Part shown: in pieces, positions 36,360 to 49,700 of the stretch
Numbering within the stretch: the first letter of the stretch is position 1
How the letters are laid out: every line of letters starts with the position of its first letter
From: Cephalotus follicularis
Taxonomy: Eukaryota; Streptophyta; Magnoliopsida; Oxalidales; Cephalotaceae
Assembly: GCA_001972305.1 (NCBI GenBank)
Contig: BDDD01000565.1
Span: forward strand, 243,127 to 307,126
Reading direction: 5' to 3'
DNA length: 64,000 nucleotides
Position numbers and translations under genes: made by a program
The notes under the pieces: model-generated
Told to the model about the DNA's origin: nothing
Database searches by the model: none
The model's input: only the letters and a program-made list of their open reading frames with translations

Positions 36360-37500
36360 ATGGATCCAAGAAGAGGACGAAGAGGAAGGCGTAGAGCTGA
36401 CGACGGATTCAATGCTCCGCCAGTACCCAAAAATATTCCGCAAATGAATGAAGAAGTGAACGTTCCTCCAGTCCATGAGGAGCGAAGTAATTTCGACAAC
36501 CTAGCTGATCTTTTCCGACAGCAAATGCAAGCTAATGCAGCGAACATGGAGCAGATCCGACAGATGTATGAGGCTAACCGGGCATATCAGCCAGCACCGG
36601 ATGCTTGTCATGCAGGCGGATTTGGCCGAGATCTGGAGTGGTTCATGCGACAGAATCCTCCGACCTTTAATGGCGAGCTGAATGCTACTGCTGCTGAGCG
36701 ATGGATTAGAGATCTGGAGAAGATATTTACTGCTCTGGACTGTATCGATGAGCAGAAGCTCAGTTTTGCTGTATACCGCTTGTGGGGCGAAGCTACGTAC
36801 TGGTGGGAGAGGACAGAAGCAAAATGGGAAGCCCGTGGACTCAACAGAACTTGGGACAGATTTCAGTCCGAGTTTCTGGATGCTTATGTACCACAGATAG
36901 AGCGTGACAGATAGGAGACAGAGCTAATGGAGTTACGTCAAGGAGACATGACGGTAGCTCAGTACCAGACCAGATCTGTAGAGCTGGTCAGACACACGCC
37001 GTCTCTTGTAGAGGGAGAGTCATGGATGATCCGGAGGTTCCTGAAGGGCCTTCGACCAGATATCAGATCCAAATTGTTGATGTTGCAGCTGACCTCTTTT
37101 GTTGAAGTTGCTGAAAGGGCGATGATTCTTGAAGAAGATGCTAATGAGAGAAGGGCAGAACGGACTCGTACTAATCAATCGAGGGTCGTACAGTCACAGG
37201 GGCAGGGAAGCAATAATCCTGCTAGGTCAAACAAGTCTGATAACAGAGGGCAAGGTGGTTCTCGACGCACACGATCAAGGACACCTGGCCGAAACAGTCA
37301 GCAGAATGCAAGTGGATGTACTTTTTGCGGTCGTCCGAACCATGATAAGACCGATTGCTGGAAGAAAATGGGGAAGTGTTTGAGATGTGGTTCACAAGAT
37401 CATATGCTGAATAAATGCCCGATGATGAGGGATCAAGCACACAGCCAACAGGGGAGTGCTGGTGCGAGTGGTAGTGTTGCGGCAGCTCAACCGCGGAAGG
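36360..37500 (+). pseudogene. Element C gag
   Basis: An ATG at 36360 opens MDPRRGRRGRRRADDGFN. It is followed by the retrotransposon Gag core with WIRDLEKIFTALDC and EATYWWERTEAKW, then MTVAQYQTRSVELVRHTPSL and two zinc knuckles CTFCGRPNHDKTDC and CLRCGSQDHMLNKC (about 37317-37424). The length is usual for Tekay/Del Gag. Broken; a fossil. Confidence 0.92.
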
Positions 37501-40500
37501 ACACCAGAAAGGGGATCATGAAAGGTAGGGTCTACACTTTATCAAAAGATGATGTGCCAGAATCTACTACTGTTGTGGGAGGTATCATTTACATATCTGG
37601 CATTTTAGCACATGTGTTGATTGGCCCTGGTGCAACACATTCATTTATTGCATCTAGTTTTTCTCGCCAATTGCATGGTGTTACTTCTAGATTGCCCTAT
37701 GTTTTGGAGGTGAGTACTCCTGCGGGTACTTGTCTTTTATCCGATACTGTTCTGAAGGATTCTGAAATCGTGATAGCTGGAATTGAATTGTCTGCTGACC
37801 TGATAGTGTTGCCTATCCGAGATTTTGATGTAATCTTGGGGATGGTTGGCTATATGCTCATCATGCTTGTGTTGATTGCTACAACAAGATGATGACATTT
37901 TATCTGCAAGATGGGACTGAGTGCAAGTTTATCGGAGAGAAGAATGTTACTGCTCCGATCATTTCATATACACGAGCACAGAAATATCTTAAACAAGGAT
38001 GCGAGGGCTATTTGGCGTATGTGATTGATCATACGAAAGGTACGCCTAGTATTGATCAAGTGCCTGTTGTATGTGATTTTCCTGATGTATTTCCAGATGA
38101 ACTCACTTCATTACCATCAGAGAGGGACATAGAGTTCAGCATTGAGTTATTACCTGGAACTGCTCCGATATCCAGAGCACCATACCGAATGGCTCCTGCC
38201 GAATTGAAGGAGATGAAAGTTCAATTGCAGGATTATCTTGACAAGGGTTTTATCAGACCGAGTGTGTCACTGTGGGGAGCACCGGTTCTATTCGTGAAGA
38301 AGAAGGATGGATCAATGCGGCTATGCATTGATTATAGGCTACTGAACCAAGTGACAGTGAAGAACAAGTATCCTCTGCCACATATTGAGGAGTTGTTTGA
38401 TCAATTGCAAGGCTCGACTGTGTTCTCCAAGCTTGACCTAAGAACAGGCTATCATCAGTTGAGGATCCGAGAAGGTGATGTGGAGAAGACTGCATTCCGA
38501 ACCAGTTATGGGCACTACGAATTTCTGATATTGCCGTTTGGTTTGACGAATGCTCCTGCAGCCTTTATGTGTCTAATGAACAGAGTGTTCCAACCTTACC
38601 TTGATCAGTTTGTTGTGATATTTTTAGATGACATTCTGATCTACTCAGAGAGCGTTGAGGAACACATGCAGTACTTAAAGATTGTATTGCAGGTATTGCG
38701 GAAGGAACAGCTGTACGCCAAATTCAGTAAGTGCAAATTTTGGCTGGATCATGTGACTTTCTTAGGTCACATAGTGTCGAGTGAAGGACTGTCAGTGGAT
38801 CCTTCGAAGATTGAGAGCATTGTTGATTGACCCCAACCGAGGAACGCTACGGAGGTGCATAGTTTCTTGGGATTGACTGGCTATTATCGCAGATTCATCG
38901 AGGGATTCTCGAAGCTTGCTGCACCACTGACCCAGTTGACGCAGAAGAAGTCCAGCTTTGTGTGGGACGAGTCTTGTGAGACAAGTTTCCAAGAATTGAA
39001 GAATCGGTTGATTTCGGCTCCAGTGCTAGCATTACCTGAGGGTAATGAGGGATTTATTGTCTACACTGATGCTTCTAGGAAGGGATTGGGATGCGTTCTG
39101 ATGCAACATGCTAGGGTGATTGCATACGCATCGAGAAAGTTGAAGCCGTACGAGGAAAACTATCCCGTACACGATCTAGAGTTGGCGGCCATAGTATTTG
39201 CCTTACAGAAATGGAGGCACTACCTCTATGGAGCGCAGTTTGAAATCTTTACTGACCATAAGAGCTTAAAATATCTGTTTTCCCAGAAGGCGCTCAACAT
39301 GAGACAGAGGCGATGGGTGGAGTTTTTCAATGACTACAACTGCAGCATTCAATACCACCCGGGGAAAGCAAATGTAGTGGCTGATGCGCTGAGTCGCAAA
39401 GCGATGATTGCTGGAGCTATGGTCTCACAGTGGAACCTATTGGAGGAATTTCATAGATGGAATCCGTTCATGCTTTCCCGTGGAGTGATTGTGGCAAGTA
39501 TGAGAGAAGAACCGGAACTTCTCGAGCGTATTTTGACTGCTCAGTATAGTGATACTGATTTGTGTAGTATCCGTGAGAACATTGACGCTGATTCTAAGTT
39601 CTCCGTTCATACTGATGGCATACTGAGGTTCTGGGGAAGGATATGTGTTCCGGATGATGAGAGTATCGAGAATGAGCTTCTGCAACAAGCTCATAAATCG
39701 AGATACAGTGTCCACCTAGGAAGTTCCAAGATGTGGCACGACCTGAAGAAGAACTACTGGTGGAGCGGTATGAAGAGAGAGATTGCAGAATATGTAGCAC
39801 GATGTTTGACCTGTCAGAGAGTGAAGGCGGAACATCAGAAACCTGCGGGACTGTTACAATCGCTACCAGTGGTGGAATGGAAATGGGAACACGTGACCAT
39901 GGACTTCGTGTCAGGATTGCTGAGGTCACGAAACCAGCATGAGGCAGTATGGGTTGTTGTGGACAGACTTACTAAGTCCGCACATATTCTATCGAGAAGC
40001 TTGCTCGATTGTATATCCGGGAGATAGTGAGATTGCATGGGGTGCTGGTCAGTATTGTCTGCGACCGTGATGCTAGATTTACTTCAAGGTTCTGGAAGAA
40101 GTTCCAAGCAGCTATGGGAACAACCTTGAATTTTAGTACTGCATTTCACCCACAGACGAACGGACAGTCCAAGCGTACGATCCAGACTCTGGAGGATATG
40201 TTACGGGCTTGCATGATTGATTTTGCTGGGATTTGGAAGGATCATCTAGCCTTGATTGAGTTCTCCTACAACAACAGTTTCCATACCAGCATTGGAATGG
40301 CTCCCTATGAAGCTTTATACGGGAGGAAATGCAGATCACCTATTTGCTAGGATGAGGTAGGCGAGCGACAAGTGTTGGGACCGGACTTGGTGCAAGAGAC
40401 CACTGATAAGGTGAAAATGATCAAGAAGAGACTACTGGCTGCACAAAGTCGGCAGAAGAGTTACGCCGACAGTAAGAGGAGGAAGCTGGAATTTGAGAAG

Positions 40501-40920
40501 GGAGATCATGTTTTCCTGAAGATCTCACCTTCGAAGGGGATATACCGTTTTGGCCTGAAAGGGAAGTTAGCTCCGAGGTACATTGGACCTTACGAGATAC
40601 TGGAGAGAGTGGGGGAGGTAGCATACCAGATTGCACTACCGCCTAGCTTGTCGGACGTGCAAAACGTATTTCATGTTTCCATGTTACGGAAATACGTACC
40701 CGACCCATCTCACATTTTGAGCTACGACCCTGGATTCATTAGCCCGAGATTGACTTATGAAGAAAGGCCGACGAGAATAGTAGATCGCACAGAAAAGGTT
40801 CTAAGGAACAAGACCATCCCTATGGTCAAAGTATTGTGGCCTTTTCACGGAGCGGAGGAGGCTACGTGGGAACGTGAGGAAGAAATGAGGGAGACATTTC
40901 CCCACCTTTTTGAAATGTAA
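37501..40920 (+). pseudogene. Element C pol: protease, RT, RNase H, integrase, chromodomain-like tail
   Basis: Order: protease region with GATHSFIASSF and DFDVILGM (about 37560-37860); RT with [32 protein letters not shown] and [11 protein letters not shown] (about 38080-38830); RNase H with YTDASRKGLGCVL and the ADALSRKA end (about 39060-39400); integrase zinc-finger end and core with [22 protein letters not shown] and [13 protein letters not shown] (about 39690-40350); tail with FHVSMLRKYVPDPSH and VLRNKTIPMVKVLW (about 40500-40920). Close to element A's pol in order and motifs. Broken in a few places. Confidence 0.94.
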
Positions 40921-40949
40921 TGTAAAGGCTAAATTCGAGGACGAATTTT

Positions 40950-40966
40950 CTTTAAGAGGGGAGGAA
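40950..40966 (+). promoter_or_regulatory. Element C polypurine tract
   Basis: TTTAAGAGGGGAGGAA lies immediately before the 3' LTR and is the plus-strand primer. It resembles the tract of element A. Confidence 0.9.
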
Positions 40967-43675
40967 TGTAATGACTGCAAATTCAATTAATGTATATTGA
41001 TTCCCATTGTTATAATAAATATACATTTTAATTGAATTAATTGTCCAAATTTTATGTTATATGCCTTACTTGTATGCCAAGAATGAGTTAATGTGTAAAT
41101 GGGTCAAATAACCTAAGTAAGTCTATATAATCAGCCTCCACAGTCGACTGTCACAGGGCAACAGTCGACTGGGTTGATTCGTGGTGTGGCAGTCGACTAA
41201 CCACATAAGGCAGTCGACTGGAATTGCGACAGAACAGGTGTCTGTGCATGTGTGAAACAGGACGAGGGTGTGGCATGCAAGGGGACAGGTGTCTTGGGCA
41301 TGCACCAGCTGCCATGACATGCAAGGAGAGCCCTTGCATGTGCTCTGCACCTTGCAGGCCTGCCACCTGCAAATTGAAAAGAGAAAAGAGTAAGAAACAA
41401 AGGCATGTGAGGGAGAGAAGAAAGGAGAGAGTGGAGTAATTGAACCTGACGAATTCTAAGCTCCTAAGACCTCTATATCATCTGTGTATAAGCAGAGAGA
41501 GAGTGTTAGAAACACTAAATTTTGAAAGAGTTGCTGGAAATTTTGTTGGAGCTTGCATTGGAAGGATTGGAGTAAAGCTCAAAGTCTTGGAAGCTTGGAC
41601 TCCTTCCTGGTAAGTTCAAATTCGAACTCCCTGAGTTGTTGTAATCTGACAGTAAGGTTAGGAGAATGCTTAATCTTTTGTTAACATGATTGGTTAACAT
41701 CCCCTAGGAGTTAAGGAATTGATATGAAATGTAGCTCTTTGGTTCAAGTAAGTGAATATGCAATCTCTAAATTGGTTAGTAAGTTGTTGTTAGTTCCATA
41801 ATAAGCTACTGAATTCCTTGTGGATATACAAACACATCTACTGTCATCTTAAGAGGCAATGAATTGATATAGTTGGAACAAATGCATGAGATGTGATAAA
41901 AGAGAGTTAAATGAGCTTAATGAACTAATGAATAAAACTAGTGATGATTAGAGTTTTCCTAAGGCTACTGAATCTACTGTAACTGATGCATGTGTTTATA
42001 AACATGCATGCATAGATTGAATTACTGAGATTAAAAGAATTGTTGGTGAAAGCTTGGAAAAAGGCTTTGGAAACTTTAAAGAGAAAGATCACTTGCAATT
42101 GATCTTGGGATAGCATCTGCGGTAGGGGGTAGTGTTATGTTTTGGAAGATATGTTCATGCACTTCATGTATGTTAATTTCTGCTTGCATTGAACTGATTG
42201 GCATTGGAATTGTACTACATATACACTGTTCTGCCTGCATTTCTGGGTAAAAACAGTCGACTACACAATTGATCCAGTCGACTGGCAAAGCCCAGTAGTC
42301 GACTACTCAACCCAACAGCCGACTGGCTCTTGAGGGCAGTCGACTGTTCTGGGCAGAAATTGCATAATAATTGATTGAATTGCTACTGTTTTGCATTGCT
42401 ATTGATTTGTATATGCTACCATCATATAGTGTATTCTGTTTGATGTTATTTAACATCATTACTACTAATATTTCAATGATCGAAAGAACTATGTACAATT
42501 CATGGATTTAAGAATCATTTTCAAATGAAAACTATGATTTACAAAAACTACTGCCTTGATTTAGTTACTGCTTATGCTACTTATGTTAGTATATACTGTT
42601 GGTGCTACTAACACCACTACTACTGATAGTTTAAAGATTGAAACCATCTATGGGACTTGAAACCAAAATAATGATATTCACTATCATTTTCAAAAAGAAC
42701 GTTTATTGTTAAAAGAAACTACTGATTTTCCTCCTATATGAGAGGTACCTACTGTTTTGTTTCCTCATCTGGAAACCACTACTGTACTGATATCGTTTCC
42801 TCACATGAGATGTACGATTACTGAACTGATATATGTTTCTAAAGAAAACACCTTGATATTGCATATTAAGTATATATGTAATATTACTATTGATTGTACT
42901 GATTGAATTGATTGTCTATGCTTACTGCCGTAGTTGAGTGATGGAGGATATCACTGACTATGGATGTGATTCTGGGTGCCAGGAGTTGGCCAGAGTATCA
43001 CCCCACTGTCTGCAATTGCAGAAATTACTGTTAAACTACCCGCCAACGCCGGTAGTAAATGTTACCTGTTCTATCATCCTCGGAGCGTAGGGTGATAGTT
43101 AGGTGGTGCACAGTTGGTGCTAGGAGTTAGCGACATGTGACACCCAAACCACTGAATGAATTGATTGTACCCTTTTGCGGTATTTTTGCATATGAACTGT
43201 TTATGGCCACTTGGCATGATTGCTTATATATTGGCCCATTAAAATGTTATTTTGATATAAACTGTCATACATATTGCATTCATATATTCCTCATCATACT
43301 TTATCTTCCTACTTAGCCAAGTGAGGACAACGGCTAACCCCTACAATTACAGATTGAGCAAGGACGTTCGGAGCTTGCTGCTGAAGCTTGGAGAGCTTCT
43401 TTTATCGTTTTAAGGTTGTTATTTTCTTTTAATGTATTGTAATGAACGAACGAATCATACCTCGTTTTCTTGTTGTATTCCTTATGTTAAGGATAATTTT
43501 GCCTGTACCCGCACGTAGTATGGGATGCGTGCGGATGGTTGTATTTTATATTCCGGCTTATTGACTGCTTCCGCATATTGTTATATACTGTTGAATGAAA
43601 TGCTGGAATGTATGTTTAATACTGATATCACCATATATGCTTGTCAATGATGGATTGGAATAACGGGGTGTGACA
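40967..43675 (+). repeat. Element C 3' LTR
   Basis: 2709 bp, about 99% identical to the 5' LTR by hand comparison. It has one fewer CAGTCGACTG unit in the second array (42252-42345) and a 4-bp difference near 43100. Hairpin word at 43314-43342. Confidence 0.95.
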
Positions 43676-44034
43676 ACAACGGCAGACCACAACAGATCAC
43701 AATGCTAGGGGAACCACAACGGCAGACCACAATCACTGTAAGGCACCAGACAACAAGCTCCGCAAGTATCAGGTCACAAGTACTATAAAGTGCCAGGCAA
43801 CAAGCTCCGCAAGTACCAGATCACAAGTACTACAAAGTACCAGGCAACAAGCTCCCCAAGTACCAGACCACCCACGGAACAACAGCCCATCCACGGATAT
43901 CAACCATCCACAGATACCAACCAACTCCCAGCACCAGACCAGGTAGCCCGAGGATATTCATGTCCGAGAAGGCATCTTCAACAAAACACCAGAGAAGCCA
44001 CTTCGCTCAATCAACGCCCAAGGAGACTACTACA

Positions 44035-44340
44035 TAAGTAATACCCAGGGGGACCACCACAATAGCAAATGCCCGGGGAGACCATCCCACAAGCGATACC
44101 CGGGGAGACCACCACACAAGCAAATGCCCGGGGAGACAACCACACCAGCAATGCCTGGGGAGACAACCACACCAGCAAATGCCCGGGGAGACCACCACAC
44201 CAGCAAAGCCCGGGGAGACCACCACAACAGCAAAGCCTGGGGAGACCACCACACAAGAAATGCCCGGGGAGACCACTACACCAGCAATGCCCGGGGAGAC
44301 CACTACACCAGCAATGCCTGGGGAGACAACCACGAGGCCC
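44035..44340. repeat. 28-bp minisatellite in LTR D
   Basis: About eleven units of GCCCGGGGAGACCACCACAC plus CAGCAAAT, with lengths of 25-28 bp. Six frames stay open in part, which is an artefact of the repeat. Confidence 0.9.
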
Positions 44341-45964
44341 GTGCATAATGAAACCACAATGTTTAACATAGCAAAGCCTGGGATCAACACCAAGGCCCGG
44401 GGACAAACGCCAAGCATTGGGACAACTACCTAAGTTCCCACCAACACTCGATTTAAACTAAGGAGATGAAATCTCACCCCAGCCCAGCACCCAAGAGATC
44501 CACCAGGGCTCACCCGACAAAACGTCTTCAGGGACCGAGCTGCTCCGAGGTCGGGAGGACGGCCAAAACTAAGGAAAACTCCTTACTCTCACACTTCCAC
44601 AGCTGGAACCACCTCAGCAAGCACAAATAACAACTCCGTTGAAGATCCATCAACATGGTCATGGGCCACAGGACTATAAGCATCCTTCATATACGCATAT
44701 AGATACCCACTTCCAGAGCACCGCATGAACATCGACAGAAGGGCTACGCGAGCACTCCTTCCCCGGCAATCACACGTTGGCACACTTTACTACATGAACA
44801 TCGATCGAGGGGCTACGCAAGCCCACCCCCATCGGCAATCACTGCTCAGCCACTATCGAGGAGACACTTCAACTGGTAAATGCTCAAGAAGATGCTTGAC
44901 ATGCACTACTCACCAAGGGACGCCCGATGTGGACTACTCTGCAAGGAAAGCTTAACATGCACTGCTCAGTAGGGGATATACATCAAACTGACTCCTCTGC
45001 CAGGATGCACATTGCACTAACTCCCTGACAAGAACACGCATCTTACTTGGCCATAACAGATGTATTCGTCTCATAAGATCTGAGGAACCTCGTCTACCCA
45101 GAATCTAAATGCTAAACACAACTCACAAAACATCTCAACACAAATGGTTAAGTTAGTAATAACCATAAACGAAACCACAGTAAAACGTCACATACCTGGG
45201 TCTCTCAAGACCAGCTCCTGCAACGCTTACCAGTTCCTTGGAACTCCGAATCCACTATACCACTGGATCCTTCATATTCCTAGAACTCGAACAGCCCATC
45301 TAGAGCTTCGGATCTACCAGCGGATCCACGTTTCGCCATCTCAGATGTCAAACACACCAGGAATACCAACTCACTATATACTGAGGAACTCTGAATCCAC
45401 CATACCACACTCGGGTAGGAACATCAAAGACCAGTGAGAATCACCTTCAACCACGTTTGACTACAGAAGAAATGGAGAAGAAGAGAAACAAGACTTGTAC
45501 AGGAGAGGCTCAGTCACGCCAGAAGTAAGGATCCAACGAAAGAGGAAGCTTGAACCTCACAGGGAGTACTCACACTCACCCAGACAGAGTTCATTCCGGC
45601 TTCCCTTTTCTTCCTTCTTCTTCCTACCTACTTCTCACTCACTTCTTCTCTCTCTTTACTTCTCACTCTTCTTCTTTCATTTTCACCATTTCTTCTTCCT
45701 TCTGCCCAAGGCGCCAGATAATATCACTTCACACACTTTCCCTGACACACGTCTTTTCACATTGGAAACCGTTAGCTTCTCTTGTAAGCTTCACATATCG
45801 GCTTAGTCAAAATAAATGACTATTCCCAATAACGCCACTTTTGGGCCTTAACATTGCACAAGAGAGGACGTCCAATAGCTCAAAAAAAATAATACAACCC
45901 AAACCAGGCCTTAACCAGCAGATGAAAAAGAAAATCTTCTGCAAAACCGTACCTGGGTATTACA
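44341..45964. other. Remaining part of LTR D
   Basis: Non-coding. ATGAACATCGA...GGGCTACGC occurs twice (near 44725 and 44795). A CT-rich tract lies at about 45595-45690. No gene recognised. Confidence 0.6.
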
Positions 45965-46761
45965 AGAACCCCACAGCTCAGCACGTGACAGACTGTCCAT
46001 TCGGTCCATCCTTATATAGCATAATATCAAAAAATACGTTATAATTAAAACTTTAATAATGAACCATATAGCAGAAGAAAAACAATTCAGATATTTGCAT
46101 AAATAAAACCAAAGGTTATACACAACATTCAACACATGTCTGCAGCGCTGCCACAAGTCGACGGTCGATACAACTGAAACATAACAAGTCTTATTCAAGG
46201 TAGATAAAAGAAAAACAGAACTGCAACTGGAAGTCCTGTTCTGAAGGTCTGACCTAACTCACTTCGAGGTATCCTCAGCATTTGACCCTAAAAGGTGTGC
46301 CCATTTCGAGAATGGGTCAGCCTACGTGGCTATGTGGGTAATACTATATGCAATGAAGTGAACATTTATATACAGATATATGCATGACATGCGAAATTCA
46401 TGAATGCCAATTGTGGACAACGTTAGTATGTCAACCGTCCCTAACTGGTGGCATGCTTAACGATCATAACCATAGAAGTTACATCCATAAGCCCTAGGTC
46501 TATAGACACCCCATAAGTCAAACCACAACCATCCATAGGTACAAACAATCCATAAGGTCTAAGTACCACTCTGTCTCTCTGGCATGAGATAGTACCTCCA
46601 CCGTCACACTCTCTGTGTCATAACTGTGTGGAGTCGAGATAACACTGACCACATCAACCATACCATAATTCTAGTCCCCATAGGTTCTAGTCCATAATTT
46701 TTGTTCTTGTTAGTCCATTCAGTGTTGTGTTCCCATAGGTCCATCCAGTACTATGTCCTTT

Positions 46762-49700
46762 TGACACGACCCATCCCCTGGACCATAACTCCACTAGACA
46801 AGTCATTCCATACTATACTTAACCTTATTACTTCCTACTTATTCCATATCCTTGACCTCTTATTATATAATCAACTTCATACACCAAACAAACCTGTTTA
46901 CCAGAGAGCAAGGCGCTAAGCGCTGAGGTCTGCCTTAGCTTTCCGACCTCTACCTTAGCTTATTTACTATAAGGTCCGACCTCTACCTCTGAGGTCTGCC
47001 TTCAGACTCATAGGTTTGACTTAAAACTTTATGCTCTGATCTCTACCTCTGGCCTCTACTCCCGAGGTCTACCTTCAAGGCACCGAGGTCTGACTTCAAG
47101 TTTTGAGCTCTGACCTCTTCCTCCGAGCTCTGCTCAGGCATCCGAAGCTCTACCTTCCATAGTCCGAGCTCTGCTTTCCATAGTATGAGCTATGCCTTAT
47201 CATTTTGAGCTATTTCCTCAACTATTCGTGCTCTGACTTAACATGACACCGACAACAATTACTAAAAATATCTGCAGTTCAAACCACAATATATATATCC
47301 ACACTCCCGAATGAGGAATCAGCAGTTAATTTACTTCAATCATCACAAGGATACCATAATCAATTTCAGATACTTTATTTCAACACATTAACCATTCAGC
47401 ACCATTATTACTCCAAATATATCTATATCTCATAATAAATCTAGTTATCAAGCATAAACATAATAATAATTCTCGTATGTCTCCATGCATGCATATGTTA
47501 CTGGCCAACTTTGCCAGTGTAAGGTGCCTGTACTCCCGTGGTCTACCTTTAGTAATTCAATCTCTACTGGATTGGTGGATCAGGTGGAACGTCCTCTGCT
47601 GCCTCAACTGAAAAATGTAAATAATAGGGGGTTAGTCCAAATGACTAAGTGAGTTAGGACAAGTCATTCCCTGCTACATCCATACCAAAACGGGATGCGC
47701 TAAATAAAAGTGATATGGCATGATCAAGAATATATGTATATATATATATATAAGGACATGAATGAAGTGAAATAAATAATCCAGGGAATGAATACAACAT
47801 CGATGAGACTCCAAAAGAAAGGAACTCGTAACTCATCAATGAAATCTACTAATCAAATCTCAAACTCAGATAGTACTTCTCGAGTACGGTAGAATCATAA
47901 TAAACATTAGGATGCAATAAAATATCAAGAGTTACGAATATGATCAATAATCATGAATCATGAAATGTGCCTGTAAAATCATAGTATCCGAGGATGCTGG
48001 TACAACTATACTGTCATCATCATCTATCATATCACTGTCATACCTCATGACATCATATCTCATATCACTGTCATATCTCATGACATCATATATCATATTA
48101 TTGTCATAACTCATGATATCATATCTCATATCACTATCATATCTCATCATCCTCATGCACCGGTGCAGAGCAGCCACATAGGCAATGTATATCATCATAG
48201 TAGCCACACAGGCTGTATATCATCTTAATCTCATCAGATAAGAAAACACGGTCTGACAGGTGGGTAACAGAGCTCTACTGCACTCACACTCAGCATACCA
48301 TCATAGACCAATGATATGCTACAGATCCAGGTTATGGATACCTGGGGCCAGGTCCCATATAACACCACATCATAGACAATGAGTCTGTTAAGGAGAGTTG
48401 AGCGTCATACGTACACCCCGCCTTCGATCAAAATCACATGTCACATATCAAAGAGTACCAGCATCAGAGTAGAAGGCATGATATCATAATCACAATGATC
48501 CATGAAATAGGAAGGTGACCTAGTCACCCAGAGCCCGGGCCTCATATGTACGTAAATCACATCACAATCATAGAACATGATCAACATAATACATGTGGGA
48601 TTCAAATCCCGATTGAATCATCAAATAACACAAGTACAATAGGTCACATATCAAACAGGAGTATCAAGATAATAGAAGGAAGGGAATATCCCACTCACAG
48701 CTTTACTAAAAGCAACTATCACGGACACTCGATGCTCCGGATCAGCTTATATGAGAAGATAGTGGATATAAATACCATGAAAAATCTATATTCCCATGTT
48801 ACCCTTGATACTAGATAGCATTACCACTAACTTAGAATTCAATGCTTTACACTTTCTAATACCTCCACCATTACTAATTACTATCCAAACTCAACACTAT
48901 ATCATCATTTATGTTAGGCAACTTCAATAGCCCATGATTTCACACAAAGCCAAAATCCTTCTAGCCCTAAGGAAGATTAAATGGCTTCAATCCTTAATTC
49001 AATATAAATATCAACTTTCCTTAAACCCCCAAGGGACCAAAATCTTCTTGGTGTCAAAGTAATGATCTCACAAGGTTACTAACATCCATTTATCATTCTT
49101 TAAAACCATTGAACTATCAACTTTATCACTCCTTCATGGAACCATATTTTTTTTAAAGGAATAATCATGGAAGTCAATTTATGATAATATGCCCAACTCT
49201 TAGTCTAATTACCATCTCCCATGAAGATATAATTTATCACTTCACCATCAAACATATGGCATCAAAATCTTAATAAAAATCTCAATTTCTATTATCAGAA
49301 GATTACGGAACTTACAATATTATGTTAAAAGGGTGAAAGATGAGTCACTTTCACACTTATATTCCTTAAGAAGTTATTGGAGAAATGGAGAAGAAAATGA
49401 GAGCTTGCAAGAGGTAAATGCTTCGGCCAAGCAAGAAAATGAGAATATCGTGTGTTTTCTCATTATAAAACTTATAAGTTATATTAAAGATGAATAATCT
49501 ACAAACATTGAGATAATTAGAGAAAAGTCCAGATAATTCAGTACTTATAGAGGTAATGGGTCGAATCTTTGGGCCTTAAGACTGCTTAAATCCTTTATCT
49601 TACATGACTTTAATATAGGGTAAGCCAATCCACTCCACAGTAGTCCTACAATCCTACCTGCTTCCTAGTCAACTCTCAAGTCTGCTCAACATATATCAAT

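Larger units (their letters stand above)
33533..43675 (+). mobile_element. Ty3/gypsy element C (Tekay/Del-like chromovirus), structurally complete
   Basis: Perfect TSD ACAAC (33528-33532 and 43676-43680). LTRs run 33533-36257 and 40967-43675, TGTAATGACTG...GGGTRTGACA. It has an iMet primer site, gag, protease, RT, RNase H, integrase and a chromodomain-like tail, with a polypurine tract beside the 3' LTR. A hand count gives about 30 substitutions and a few small indels between the LTRs (roughly 1%), so it is young. At an assumed 1.3e-8 changes per site per year this is near half a million years, but the lineage rate is unknown. The coding region is broken in about five places. Confidence 0.95.
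32420..45964. mobile_element. Solo LTR D (gypsy-like), carrying element C
   Basis: Perfect 5-bp TSD AGAAC (32415-32419 and 45965-45969). Ends are TGTGATGACCCGC and CTGGGTATTACA. Net length is about 3397 bp after removing C and one TSD copy. No coding content. Two minisatellite-like arrays dominate it (about 33275-33880 in net order, and 44035-44340). The terminal words fit a Ty3/gypsy LTR. Own orientation is undecided, because the ends could be read either way; a CT-rich tract near 45595-45690 suggests minus. Confidence 0.85.

Noticed and set aside
44007-44433. Collagen-like or Thr/Pro-rich ORFs of 74-136 codons on both strands
   Set aside because: Translations of the 28-bp repeat in LTR D; open in many frames at once.
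48546-48818. 90-codon ORF on the + strand
   Set aside because: Inside solo LTR E, no domain, no supporting context.
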